The notes under the pieces were generated by a model. The model saw only the letters and a list, made by a program, of their open reading frames with translations. It ran no database searches and had not been told where the DNA came from. The position numbers and the translations under genes were made by a program. A stretch of DNA of 64,000 nucleotides from Desulfobaculum xiamenense (GTDB lineage: Bacteria; Desulfobacterota; Desulfovibrionia; Desulfovibrionales; Desulfovibrionaceae): the NCBI RefSeq assembly GCF_011927665.1, contig NZ_JAATJA010000005.1:1-64000 (forward strand), in the 5' to 3' direction. Shown piece by piece: positions 53,956 through 62,571 of this stretch. Numbering within the stretch: position 1 is the first letter of the stretch; every line of letters begins with the position of its first letter.

Positions 53956-54400
53956 GGGCAAGGCGACGCGCCGCAATGCGATAGAAATGAACCATGAGCG
54001 GAAAGACCACGGACAGGTCGAGACCGGACAGGGCCGTCACATGCATCCGAAACAGCAGGCTCGGCTCCACAGTCTCGACGTCGGCGGTACGCGGCTCATG
54101 CATGAGCGCCCCCATCTCGCCAAACACGGCCCCACGGGTCAGTTCGTCGAGAGGGCGGCCGCCCTTGGCGATGCGCACACGCCCCTCCACCACCACGAAG
54201 AAATCATGCCCGGCCTCGCCCTCGCGCACGACACGCTCCCCGGCTGGGCAGCGCAGCCACGCCCCGCTGGCCAGCACCTTTTGCCGCGCCTCGGACGCCG
54301 CGAAGACCTCGAAGAACGGGATATCGCCAAGCCTCTCGATCACATCGCCCCCAGGATCAGAGACGACAAAGCGCTCCATTCCCCGCTCGTCAATCTGCAT
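53927..54400 (-). CDS. cyclic nucleotide-binding domain protein without DNA-binding domain
   Basis: A 157-residue protein made of one cNMP-binding (cupin-like) domain. AGERVVREGEAGHDFFVVVEG (split) and the phosphate-binding cassette GAVFGEMGALMHEPRTADVE fit the Crp superfamily; a C-terminal helix follows, but no helix-turn-helix. It therefore probably acts through protein contacts. GGGAGG lies before the ATG at 54400. Overlaps the DUF3108 gene. Confidence 0.85.
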   Translation of the reverse strand: MQIDERGMERFVVSDPGGDVIERLGDIPFFEVFAASEARQKVLASGAWLRCPAGERVVREGEAGHDFFVVVEGRVRIAKGGRPLDELTRGAVFGEMGALMHEPRTADVETVEPSLLFRMHVTALSGLDLSVVFPLMVHFYRIAARRLARADSRLAMV

Positions 54401-54490
54401 CACGCACCTCCCTCGCCGTCGTCGCCTCTTCGGCGCTACGTCAGGCCCCATTTCGCACCCCACACAGAGCCGCGCCATGGGCCCGAAACA

Positions 54491-54517
54491 CGAAAGGCCG
54501 GCTAGGCCGGCCTTTCG
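54491..54517 (-). terminator. terminator of the ferredoxin gene
   Basis: Perfect 12-bp stem CGAAAGGCCGGC / GCCGGCCTTTCG with a TAG loop; on the minus strand TGTTTCGG follows. Confidence 0.7.
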
Positions 54518-54536
54518 TCGCGTTCCTTGTGGGCCG

Positions 54537-55057
<521 letters not shown>

Positions 55058-55414
55058 ATGCATATTCTGCTGGTCGAAGACGAATGCATCACGCGCGAAA
55101 GTGCACGCCTGTCCCTTGAGGACAGAGGCTACACTGTCACCGCCGTCGAAAACGGCAAGCGGGCCATCGAGGCGCTCTGCGCCCATCCCTGCGACCTCGT
55201 ACTCATGGACATCAAGATGCCCGTCATGGACGGCATGGAGGCCGCCCGCAAGATCAGAAGCGAGTTGACCTGCGGCACCGCCATCCCGATCATCGCCCTC
55301 ACCGCCTACAACAGCCGCGACTTCGACGACTACCGCGCCGCAGGCTTCACCGACTGGATCGAAAAGCCCTACAACAGCAACGACCTCGTCCGAAAAATAC
55401 GCGAACTCACTTAA
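55058..55414 (+). CDS. single-domain response regulator
   Basis: A 118-residue stand-alone receiver (CheY-like). VEDEC acidic pocket, phospho-Asp in LVLMDIKMPVMDG, Thr in IALTAYN and Lys in EKPYN. No output domain. It may take phosphate from one of the orphan kinases of this window, but none is adjacent on the same strand. ATGs upstream (55031) give slightly longer forms. Confidence 0.9.
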   Translation: MHILLVEDECITRESARLSLEDRGYTVTAVENGKRAIEALCAHPCDLVLMDIKMPVMDGMEAARKIRSELTCGTAIPIIALTAYNSRDFDDYRAAGFTDWIEKPYNSNDLVRKIRELT

Positions 55415-55504
55415 TCCCCGCGCGCCTGCCTTCCACCGCAAAAAACATCCCCATCGAGATCGCCACGTTGGGGCACACACGCCAAAAAGCTTCCCCCACG
55501 GGGA

Positions 55505-55531
55505 TAAACCCCGCGCCCAAAATGCCGATTC
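55505..55531 (+). promoter_or_regulatory. sigma-28 (FliA)-like promoter
   Basis: TAAACCCC, 11 bases, GCCGATTC; the FliA consensus is TAAAGTTT-N11-GCCGATAA. It lies 51 bases before the 98-residue repeat protein gene. The -10 matches 6 of 8, and the TAAA and spacing are exact. Confidence 0.6.
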
Positions 55532-55581
55532 AGCATGATGAGGCGTCGTTTTCGGTTTTTCCCGCAAGGGAGGAAGCATCC

Positions 55582-55878
55582 ATGAGCAGCTTCAGCATCG
55601 GGTCGGCGAGCGCATCCCCGTTCGTATCCAAAAACACGTTCGGGGCCGCCGTCGTCACTAAAACAATCGACACCATGAACCAGTCTGGCACAGCTTCGGC
55701 CAATGCACTCGCGCCGACGGACAAGACCACCTTCGGCGCACAGGTCGTCAGCAAGACGCTGGACTACATGAACCAGGGAGCTTTGGGAGGGAAAAGCGAC
55801 CACAGCTATGATTTTCAGAAGAGCGTCCTTGGAGCCGCATACTCCGGCAAGGGCTCCCTCTTCTCGAAGATTGCATGA
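55582..55878 (+). CDS. small internally repeated protein, possibly motility-related
   Basis: A 98-residue protein rich in Ser, Ala, Thr and Lys. Two similar blocks stand out: KNTFGAAVVTKTIDTMNQ (about 17-34) and KTTFGAQVVSKTLDYMNQ (about 49-66), 12 of 18 identical. I recognise no named family with certainty, though small motility-associated proteins share the helix-forming look. AGGGAGG before the ATG, a sigma-28-like promoter upstream and a terminator downstream make it a single-gene unit. No signal peptide or membrane segment. Confidence 0.82.
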   Translation: MSSFSIGSASASPFVSKNTFGAAVVTKTIDTMNQSGTASANALAPTDKTTFGAQVVSKTLDYMNQGALGGKSDHSYDFQKSVLGAAYSGKGSLFSKIA

Positions 55879-55914
55879 GTGCGGGCACAAACCGCCAATG
55901 ACGCCATTCACGGA

Positions 55915-55947
55915 AAAACCCCGTCAGGCTGGGCCTGACGGGGTTTT
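55915..55947 (+). terminator. terminator of the repeat-protein gene
   Basis: AAAACCCCGTCAGGC / GCCTGACGGGGTTTT stem with a TGG loop, then CTC. Confidence 0.88.
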
Positions 55948-56004
55948 CTCATCGGCAACCGGGGAAGGAAGCCGAAAATGCGACGCACCGCGCCGAAATG
56001 CAAT

Positions 56005-56031
56005 GCGGGCCGCGCCAGTGGCGCGGCCCGC
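56005..56031 (-). terminator. hairpin after the 94-residue gene
   Basis: GCGGGCCGCGCC / GGCGCGGCCCGC perfect stem with a three-base loop; weak T tract on the minus strand (ATTGCATTT). Confidence 0.55.
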
Positions 56032-56039
56032 ACAAAAAA

Positions 56040-56324
56040 CTATTCCTCGTCCTCGTCCAGATCGATGAGGCCCTTGGAACCAGCGAACGCGACGAACTTT
56101 CCGAGGGCCTGCTCGCCATCGGAGAAGACCTCGATGATCTCGTTGGCGGAGCTGCCGCCATAGACGTTGTTCACGAAATCCTTGATGCCGAGGGCAACAG
56201 CCATCTGCACAAGCTGCTCGTATTCCTCGGTTTCCGTCAGGAGTGCGTAAAGGCCTCCCTCCAGCTGCTCAAGAAGCTCTTCCTTGTTCATCTCCTCAAG
56301 CGGCAAGCTTTCTTCCGTCACCAT
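56040..56324 (-). CDS. small acidic hypothetical protein
   Basis: A 94-residue, strongly acidic, helical protein beginning MVTEESLPLEEM, with an acidic tail DLDEDEE. AAGGAG lies seven bases before the ATG. No domain recognised. A GCCGAAAA at 56350-56357 on the minus strand resembles a sigma-28 -10, but the -35 is poor. Confidence 0.68.
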   Translation of the reverse strand: MVTEESLPLEEMNKEELLEQLEGGLYALLTETEEYEQLVQMAVALGIKDFVNNVYGGSSANEIIEVFSDGEQALGKFVAFAGSKGLIDLDEDEE

Positions 56325-56627
56325 GCGACACTCCTTGGGGCACATTTCGTTTTCGGCTCTACAGCCGTACAATTGCTTCAAAACTCGTTTCCGGCGTCAT
56401 CGGCACCGCAAATGCGATGTTGCACTCAGAGCGAGTGATTACTCCATATCAACAAAAAACGCCATACGCTCCGACAAATAGTCGAAAATGAATGCTACAC
56501 CGTGAAATCACGAATCATTCACCGTCATGCAACAGGGTTTTCCCCCGCCACACAACGTTTTTTCCTTCCTCCACCCGCCGACTCAAACACGTATGCCACT
56601 CAAAAAACATGGCAAACGCCAACACAC
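56325..56627. other. AT-richer intergenic region
   Basis: About 300 bases between the 94-residue gene and cbiM. Several A and T runs, visibly poorer in GC than the genes around it. No reading frame with a ribosome-binding site and no tRNA; no clear terminator for cbiM. Confidence 0.5.
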
Positions 56628-57239
56628 TCAATGCGCAGGACGCACACCAAGCGCTTCCGGCTTGGCCCGGGCAAGGAAGGAGACAACGAAGGACACCACG
56701 CACCCCTCCACCGCCGCCACCGGCAAATGCGCGATGAAAAGCGTCTGCGCAGCGGGGATGAGCGCGTCGCCCGACAGCCCGAGGGATACCGCCGTCAGCA
56801 GCCCGGACGCGAGCACAGCGAACGCTCCGCACAGAAACGCCCCCACATTGCGCCGCACTGTGGCCTCGGAAATCATGAGCGGACGAAACAGGTAGAAGCA
56901 CACCACGGCCGGCGCCGCCATATTGAAGGTGTTCGCGCCAAGGGCCGTCAGCCCACCGTACTGGAACAGCACGGCCTGCAGGGTCAAGCCTATCAGGATT
57001 GCCGGAAAGGCCGCCCAACCGAGCATGGCCCCCAGAAGACCGTTGAGCACCAAATGCGCGCTGGACGGACCAATGGGCACATGGATGAGCGATGCCACGA
57101 AGAAGACTGCGGAAAGTATGGCCACATGCATGAGCCTGTCGTAATCCACCCGCCGCAACCCCACGGCCGTTCCCACGGCCGCCAGCACCACCCCGCCAAG
57201 CAGAACGGGCGTGGACAGAACGCCTTCGGAGATGTGCAT
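56628..57239 (-). CDS. cbiM: CbiM-type cobalt/nickel transporter substrate component
   Basis: A 203-residue membrane protein of the ECF cobalt/nickel uptake type. The N terminus MHISEGVLS holds the conserved metal-binding Met1-His2 end; a further His in FVASLIHVPIGPSSAHLVLNG and about six helices fit CbiM. AAGGAGG precedes the ATG. No CbiN, CbiQ or CbiO gene lies nearby, so the ATPase parts must be elsewhere or it works alone. Cobalt for corrinoids or nickel for hydrogenase are both plausible. Confidence 0.9.
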   Translation of the reverse strand: MHISEGVLSTPVLLGGVVLAAVGTAVGLRRVDYDRLMHVAILSAVFFVASLIHVPIGPSSAHLVLNGLLGAMLGWAAFPAILIGLTLQAVLFQYGGLTALGANTFNMAAPAVVCFYLFRPLMISEATVRRNVGAFLCGAFAVLASGLLTAVSLGLSGDALIPAAQTLFIAHLPVAAVEGCVVSFVVSFLARAKPEALGVRPAH

Positions 57240-57599
57240 ACGTCCTCCTTGATGATTCCCCGTCCCATTACACGAAACGACCTGCCGTGTCACCGTGAAA
57301 GCCCATGAAAACCGCAGAGTACATTTTGCCTTGCAGTACAGGGTTTTCCAACCATCCATACATCCGCACGGACCGGCAGCGGCATAAAATCATCATCGAG
57401 CGGCACGCGAAGCGATGGCCGCACGAGCATCAGCGGCTACGGCGCAAGGGTAATCCTGCGCGACGCATCGGACGCGACGCCACATCGGACCAACCGTCTT
57501 GCGACAAACCATGCGCCCTGCTACTGTCGATGCACTGTCATGATTTCCATGCGTCCCTGCATGCATACCGCATCCGTTCACAATGAAAGGAGGCCCGGC
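57240..57599. other. divergent region between cbiM and cytochrome c3
   Basis: 360 bases. Carries the cbiM and cytochrome promoters. A possible promoter for cytochrome c3 is TTGCGA (57499-57504), 17-base spacer, TACTGT (57522-57527). I find no B12 riboswitch consensus near cbiM. Confidence 0.45.
57268..57292. promoter_or_regulatory. imperfect inverted repeat upstream of cbiM
   Basis: TTACAC, 13 bases, GTGTCA (5 of 6 symmetric), 29 to 53 bases before cbiM. Could be an operator for a metal regulator. The arrangement does not match the NikR consensus I know. Confidence 0.3.
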
Positions 57600-57998
57600 A
57601 TGAAACGAAAAATTTCCCTCATCCTCTGCGCGGCCGCGCTCGCATGCGTGTGGCTCGTCCCGGCGGGCGCAACCAGCCCGAAGGCCCCGCAGGAGCCGAT
57701 CACCATCGAGGTCCCCGAGGGCAACACACCCACCAAACCGCCCGTGGTCTTCCCGCATCTGCGGCACGAAGCACTCGACTGTACGGCCTGCCACCACAAG
57801 TGGGACAAGACCGCCGACATCGTGAAGTGCAAGAATTCCGGCTGTCATGACCAGTTCCCGGACAAGAAGAGCGACCGCTCCCACTACCGCGCCTATCACG
57901 CGCAGGGAAAGCAGAGCTGCCTTGGCTGTCACAAGGAAATGAAGAAGGAAAAGGCCGCCACGGGTCCCGTCGTCTGCAAGGAGTGCCACAAGGAATAA
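57600..57998 (+). CDS. tetrahaem cytochrome c3 (class III)
   Basis: A 132-residue periplasmic protein: signal peptide (MKRKISLILCAAALACVWL..., cleavage near GATS) and a mature chain with four haem sites in order: CTACH, CKNSGCH (CxxxxCH), CLGCH and CKECH. Extra His residues (FPHLRH, SHYRAYH, HH) are there to ligate the second axial positions. Such cytochromes take electrons from periplasmic hydrogenases and formate dehydrogenases. The last site is CxxCH; in D. vulgaris c3 as I recall it is CxxxxCH. AAAGGAGG precedes the ATG. Confidence 0.95.
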   Translation: MKRKISLILCAAALACVWLVPAGATSPKAPQEPITIEVPEGNTPTKPPVVFPHLRHEALDCTACHHKWDKTADIVKCKNSGCHDQFPDKKSDRSHYRAYHAQGKQSCLGCHKEMKKEKAATGPVVCKECHKE

Positions 57999-58005
57999 AT
58001 GCATT

Positions 58006-58088
58006 GGACGCCGATGCCAACGCGAAACGTGGCGCATCGGCGTCCATTCGGCATCCTGCGGCGAAAAGCGCCCCGGCGGCGCTCTTTT
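58006..58088 (+). terminator. hairpins after cytochrome c3
   Basis: A long stem GGACGCCGATG / CATCGGCGTCC (58006-58045) followed by a short stem AGCGCC / GGCGCT (58067-58083) and CTTTT. The second looks like the terminator proper. Confidence 0.5.
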
Positions 58089-58096
58089 ACCTGAAC

Positions 58097-58112
58097 GGAT
58101 AGTGTGCTATCC
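58097..58112. promoter_or_regulatory. short palindrome upstream of phosphofructokinase
   Basis: GGATAG-TGTG-CTATCC, 55 bases before the phosphofructokinase start, overlapping the likely promoter region. Could be an operator; regulator unknown. Confidence 0.3.
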
Positions 58113-58166
58113 ATAAAGGCACTTCGGGGAAACATCGCTGACAGGAAACATACAGGAGCACGCCCC

Positions 58167-59486
58167 ATGCCGACGAAGAAGAAGGACGTCAAGCGCATCG
58201 ACACGACCATCCAGACGCTTGGCCCCGCCAAGATTCCTTCCAACATGCCCTATTGCAGGTTCATGGAGGACTCGGCAGCCACGCAGGTCAACTTCGCGGA
58301 GGATCTGGACGACGGAGCGAGCGCAAGCCAGACCCTCAAGCTCGAACTGGCCGGCCCGCGCAAGAATACCTATTTTGACCCGTCCAAGACGAAATGCGCC
58401 ATCGTGACCTGCGGGGGCCTCTGCCCCGGCATCAACGACGTGATCAGGGCCATCGTCATGGAAGCCCACCACAACTACAACGTAGCGGCGACGCTCGGCA
58501 TCCGCTACGGACTGCAAGGCTTCATTCCCAAATACGGGCACCCCATCGAGGAGCTCACGCCCCGTTCCGTGTCGGACATCCACATGTTCGGCGGCACCAT
58601 CCTCGGCTCCTCGCGCGGGCCGCAGCCCGCCGACGAAATCGTGGACGCGCTGGAACGGATGAACATCTCCGTGCTCTTCCTCATCGGCGGAGACGGAACC
58701 ATGCAGGCCGCAGCCTCACTCCTCAAGGAAATCCAAGACAGAAATCTCAAAATCTCGGTCATCGGCATCCCGAAGACCATCGATAACGACATCAATTTCA
58801 TCTACCAGTCCTTCGGCTTCGACACGGCGGTCGAGGCGTCCACCATCGCCATCAACTGCGCCCACACCGAGGCCACCGGTGCCTACAACGGCATCGGCAT
58901 GGTCAAGCTCATGGGCCGCGAATCCGGCTTTATCGCCGCGCAGGCCTCTCTGGCGCTCAAGGTCGTCAATTTCGTGCTCGTCCCGGAAGCTCCCTTCACT
59001 CTCGAAGGCGAGGGCGGATTGCTTGAAGGCCTGGAACGCCGCCTCGCGGACCGAGGGCACGCGGTCATCGTCGTGGCCGAGGGCGCCGGGCAGGACATCA
59101 GCAAGACCTCCGGCGAAACCGACGCCTCGGGCAACCCCATCCTCGGCGACATCTGCACCGTGCTGCGCCGGGAGATCAAGGCCCACTTCGAGCGCAAGGG
59201 CATCGAGCACACGCTCAAGTTCATCGACCCGAGCTACATCATCCGCTCGGTCCCGGCCAACGCCAACGACAGGGTCTACTGCGGATTCCTCGGCCAGCAT
59301 GCCGTCCACGCGGCCATGTCGGGCAAGACCGGCATGGTCATCAGCAAGATGCGCGGGCATTTCATCCATCTGCCCCTGCACCTCGTCACCGGCCAGCGCC
59401 GCAGGATCAACATCGGCTCGGACTACTGGCGTTCCGTCCTCGAATCGACGGGCCAATTCCTCTACATGTCCTCGTGCTTCGGCTAA
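58167..59486 (+). CDS. 6-phosphofructokinase, ATP-type in a PPi-enzyme-like clade
   Basis: A 439-residue phosphofructokinase. N-terminal extension of about 75 residues, then IVTCGGLCPGINDVIRA, YGLQGFI, LGSSRGPQ, GGDGTMQAA and PKTIDNDI. GGDGT (Gly where pyrophosphate enzymes have Asp) predicts ATP as donor, while PKTIDND is the form of the PPi and long ATP enzymes. GRESGFIA is also present. AGGAG lies nine bases before the ATG. It phosphorylates fructose 6-phosphate. Confidence 0.92.
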   Translation: MPTKKKDVKRIDTTIQTLGPAKIPSNMPYCRFMEDSAATQVNFAEDLDDGASASQTLKLELAGPRKNTYFDPSKTKCAIVTCGGLCPGINDVIRAIVMEAHHNYNVAATLGIRYGLQGFIPKYGHPIEELTPRSVSDIHMFGGTILGSSRGPQPADEIVDALERMNISVLFLIGGDGTMQAAASLLKEIQDRNLKISVIGIPKTIDNDINFIYQSFGFDTAVEASTIAINCAHTEATGAYNGIGMVKLMGRESGFIAAQASLALKVVNFVLVPEAPFTLEGEGGLLEGLERRLADRGHAVIVVAEGAGQDISKTSGETDASGNPILGDICTVLRREIKAHFERKGIEHTLKFIDPSYIIRSVPANANDRVYCGFLGQHAVHAAMSGKTGMVISKMRGHFIHLPLHLVTGQRRRINIGSDYWRSVLESTGQFLYMSSCFG

Positions 59487-59579
59487 CATGAACACGCCCG
59501 CGTTCTCCGCCATGCGTCCGGGCGGAGAACGCGGACCGCGCCATCGCCGGACGCCCCACCCGAACCGCGAGTCCGCCCC

Positions 59580-59981
59580 ATGCAACGGCTCTGCCTGCTT
59601 CTGTGCGCCACACTTCTCATGTGCGCGACATGCGCCGCCACGCTGCATGCTGAATCCAGCGAGGAGCGCGTCACCCTGCGCTTCACCGGCCGGGACATGC
59701 CCATCCCGGAGCTGGCCGTTCTGGACGGCGTACCACCCCGCATCGTCATCGACGCCCTCGGCGTGACGCAATGGTCCGGCCCGGCCGAACGCCAGCTCGA
59801 CGGCCTGCACCTCACGCGCATCACGAGCGTCTTCCGCAAGGCGGCTGGCCACGTGCAGATACGCATAGAACTTCGCGAAGCGCCCTCCCGCTATCTCGTA
59901 TCGACGGAATACGAATTTTCCGGCGACACGCTGCTCTACACGGTCACCATCGCCAGACGCCCCGCCCGAGCGCAGCAATGA
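59580..59981 (+). CDS. exported AMIN-domain-like protein
   Basis: A 133-residue protein with a Cys-rich signal peptide (MQRLCLLLCATLLMCATC..., ending near LHAE). The mature part has RVTLRFTGRDMP, PPRIVIDALGV and VQIRIELREA, the beta pattern of AMIN domains that bind peptidoglycan. An inverted repeat GCAATGAT / ATCATTGC (59975-59982, 60015-60022) covers its stop codon. Confidence 0.7.
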   Translation: MQRLCLLLCATLLMCATCAATLHAESSEERVTLRFTGRDMPIPELAVLDGVPPRIVIDALGVTQWSGPAERQLDGLHLTRITSVFRKAAGHVQIRIELREAPSRYLVSTEYEFSGDTLLYTVTIARRPARAQQ

Positions 59982-60018
59982 TCATGCACTGAATCATTTG
60001 TTTTTATTGAAAAAATCA

Positions 60019-60048
60019 TTGCAAGCCCCCCTCGCCTTCACCTAGTAT
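60019..60048 (+). promoter_or_regulatory. promoter of the HisKA_2 kinase gene
   Basis: TTGCAA, 18-base spacer, TAGTAT, in an AT-rich stretch, 58 bases before the start. Confidence 0.5.
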
Positions 60049-60105
60049 CTCCATACTCGACGACAGCACGAATTCGCGACGCTTCACTCTGCCGGAGGTG
60101 TGACC

Positions 60106-61479
60106 ATGGAAGACCTCATCTTCGAACCTCTACGCGCCGTTCTCTGTCTCTGCATTCTCATCATGTTCGCGCGGGCGAGTAGAAATCCCCATCTCGCGGG
60201 GCTCAAGGGCTGGCGCTTCGTCCTTTCCGGGACTGCGCTGCTGACCTTCGGCTCGTTCATGGACATAACGGACCACTTCCCCCGCCTTTACGACAGCCTC
60301 ACCATCAACGGAATCCGATACGCAGAAGTACTTGAGGAGTTCGTCGGATATCTCGTGGGATGCGTTCTACTGGCCCTCGGATTCCTGAAATTGCTCCCCG
60401 CCATGGAGGACAGCTTCCGGCTGGCGCAGGAGCAGTCCCTGCTGCGCGAGCGTTTCCGATCCATCACCGAAGTCGCGTCCGACTACTCCTTCATCTGCAA
60501 TGTCCAGCCGGACGGCAGCATCGTCCCCGAGTGGTTCTCACCCTCCTTCGCAGAACTGTGCGGACACACGCCGGATCAGCCCCAAGGCATTGGCCTGTTC
60601 ACGGAGATGCTCCACCCAGACGACCGTTTCTCCATGGCCGAATGGATGGACGATATGCTGGCGGGCAGAAAATCCGAATGCGAGTGCAGAATCGTCACGC
60701 CCGACGGCCAGATCAAATGGCTACGCCAGCGGTCCACCCCGCAGCGCAGAAATCCCGACGGCCCCACCACGCGCATCGTCGGCGCGGTGAACGACATCAC
60801 CGCCCAGAAGACGGCCGAGGAAGCCATGCTCCGCTCGCTGGCCGAAAACCGTCTACTGCTTCAGGAGGTCCACCACCGGGTCAAAAACAATCTCCAGATC
60901 ATATGCAGCCTACTCGACGTGGCGCATACCCGCATCCGCGACCCGGAAGTTCTCTCCGTGTGCGGCGACATTCAGACCAAGGTGCAAAGCATGGCGCTGG
61001 TCCATTCGCAGCTCTACGAGGCGGACCGCATGGACAGCATCGACATCGCCACCTACAGCCGAAAGCTCTTCGAGCGCGTCGCCGCGATGTACGACTCGCG
61101 CCGCATCACCCCGACTTTCGACGCCCGGCCGGTCTTCCTGCCACTCGACAAGGCCATCCCCTTCGGTCTCGCACTCAACGAACTGCTGACCAACACCTTC
61201 CGCCACGCCTTCAACGGCTCGGACGACAACCGCCTGACCCTGCGCATCCGCCACGAGAATGGCACCGTCATCGTGGATTACTCCGACAACGGGCACGGCC
61301 TGCCACCGGAAGTCGACACGGACATGCCGAAGACCATGGGGCTTCGCCTTCTCCACGGACTGGTCCTGTCGCATCTTGGCGGCACGCTCTCCTGCGCGGC
61401 AAATGGCGACACACGATTCCATATCGAATTCCCGCACGAAAATTCATCCATGACGACAGACGGTTGCATGCGGGATTGA
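60106..61479 (+). CDS. membrane HisKA_2-type histidine kinase with PAS domain
   Basis: A 457-residue protein: three helices in the first 105 residues, PAS domain (about 120-240), then HisKA_2 with EVHHRVKNNLQIICSLL and ATPase with ALNELLTNTFRHAF, DNGHGLP and MGLRLLHGL. This is the kinase type that often works with stress or light signalling and with stand-alone receivers. The start ATG at 60106 is seven bases after CGGAGG; a GTG at 60100 is in frame. No regulator adjacent. Confidence 0.9.
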   Translation: MEDLIFEPLRAVLCLCILIMFARASRNPHLAGLKGWRFVLSGTALLTFGSFMDITDHFPRLYDSLTINGIRYAEVLEEFVGYLVGCVLLALGFLKLLPAMEDSFRLAQEQSLLRERFRSITEVASDYSFICNVQPDGSIVPEWFSPSFAELCGHTPDQPQGIGLFTEMLHPDDRFSMAEWMDDMLAGRKSECECRIVTPDGQIKWLRQRSTPQRRNPDGPTTRIVGAVNDITAQKTAEEAMLRSLAENRLLLQEVHHRVKNNLQIICSLLDVAHTRIRDPEVLSVCGDIQTKVQSMALVHSQLYEADRMDSIDIATYSRKLFERVAAMYDSRRITPTFDARPVFLPLDKAIPFGLALNELLTNTFRHAFNGSDDNRLTLRIRHENGTVIVDYSDNGHGLPPEVDTDMPKTMGLRLLHGLVLSHLGGTLSCAANGDTRFHIEFPHENSSMTTDGCMRD

Positions 61480-61509
61480 CAGAAACCGCCGCTTGCTTAT
61501 TCTCTGTGC

Positions 61510-62478
61510 ATGCTCACGAAACACATCGCGAGGGCCGCAACGGCCCTGATCGCGTTCCTTGTCGTCCTCCTGTATCCCGACAGACAGGCTCTGGCATGGG
61601 GTCCGGGCGTCCACATGGCCATCGGCGAATACGTCCTCGGCAATCTCGGACTGCTGACCCCCGTGATGGCGGAAGTCCTCCGCTCCAACGGGAGCGCGTT
61701 TCTCTACGGTTGCCTGAGCGCGGACATCTTCCTCGGCAAGGGGTCCACCGTGCATCCCACCCACAGCCACAACTGGCTGGTGGGGCAGAAGCTCCTGACC
61801 ACTGCGGCCTCGCCGCGCGCCCGCGCCCACGCGCTGGGCTATCTGAGCCACCTCGCCGCGGATACCGTGGCCCACAACTACTACGTCCCGAACATGCTGT
61901 CGGCCATGCCCATGGCCGGACGTATCAGCCATGTCTATACGGAAATGCTGGCCGACTCCCTCGTGCAGTGGGACAGGCGCAAGGCACGCAGACTGCTGCG
62001 GCAGGAGCATGCCGAAGCGGACAGCGCCCTACTGGCCGCCATGCGCCGCAAGGCACTCCCCTTCGTCATCAAGAAGCGCCTCGTCCACGATAGTCTCGGT
62101 CTGACGGGCTACAAGGGACTTGGGCTTTCCATGAACATCGCCCGCAGGCACTTCGCCCCGCGCGGCGTGGAAGCCTACGTGCTGGACATGCTGGAGTTGA
62201 GCTTCGGCGTGGTCGTCGATTTCCTCCGCCACCCGGACACGACACCCTCGCGCAGTCTGGACCCCGTCGGCACCCGCCATCTGTGGAGCGTCCGCCAGAT
62301 TCTGCACCAGCGCGTCCAGCGCAAGGTGCGCCTCGGCAGGCGCACGCTGGGCACGCTGTTCCCTGTCGAAACGCACTTGGCAGCCGTGCCGCGCCCCATC
62401 CGCCTGACGCTTGGGCACGCGCCCATGCTGTCGCCGACTCCACGCTGGGGCATCCGGCCTACCGGCACGGACGGCTAG
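61510..62478 (+). CDS. zinc-dependent phospholipase C-like protein
   Basis: A 322-residue exported protein. Signal peptide ends in QALA, leaving WGPGVH as mature N terminus, as in the zinc PLC family where Trp1 is a zinc ligand. Further candidate ligands: THSHNW, LSHLAADTVAHNYYVP (HxxxD..H). The C-terminal third is basic and Pro-rich. Substrate unknown; could be a phospholipid or a phosphodiester. No ribosome-binding site is seen, so the start is tentative; the gene begins 31 bases after the kinase. Confidence 0.82.
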   Translation: MLTKHIARAATALIAFLVVLLYPDRQALAWGPGVHMAIGEYVLGNLGLLTPVMAEVLRSNGSAFLYGCLSADIFLGKGSTVHPTHSHNWLVGQKLLTTAASPRARAHALGYLSHLAADTVAHNYYVPNMLSAMPMAGRISHVYTEMLADSLVQWDRRKARRLLRQEHAEADSALLAAMRRKALPFVIKKRLVHDSLGLTGYKGLGLSMNIARRHFAPRGVEAYVLDMLELSFGVVVDFLRHPDTTPSRSLDPVGTRHLWSVRQILHQRVQRKVRLGRRTLGTLFPVETHLAAVPRPIRLTLGHAPMLSPTPRWGIRPTGTDG

Positions 62479-62571
62479 ACCGCCAAACGCGTCAGCCGCA
62501 CGAAGCGTCCCTTCGGCCAACCCCGTCTCCTGTATCCACGTAACCTTCACTCACGGAGACAACGCTCCACG

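Noticed and set aside
57240-57599. Cobalamin riboswitch or NikR site before cbiM
   Set aside because: The B12-box consensus is not visible, and the TTACAC/GTGTCA repeat has the half-sites in the opposite order to the NikR consensus I know.
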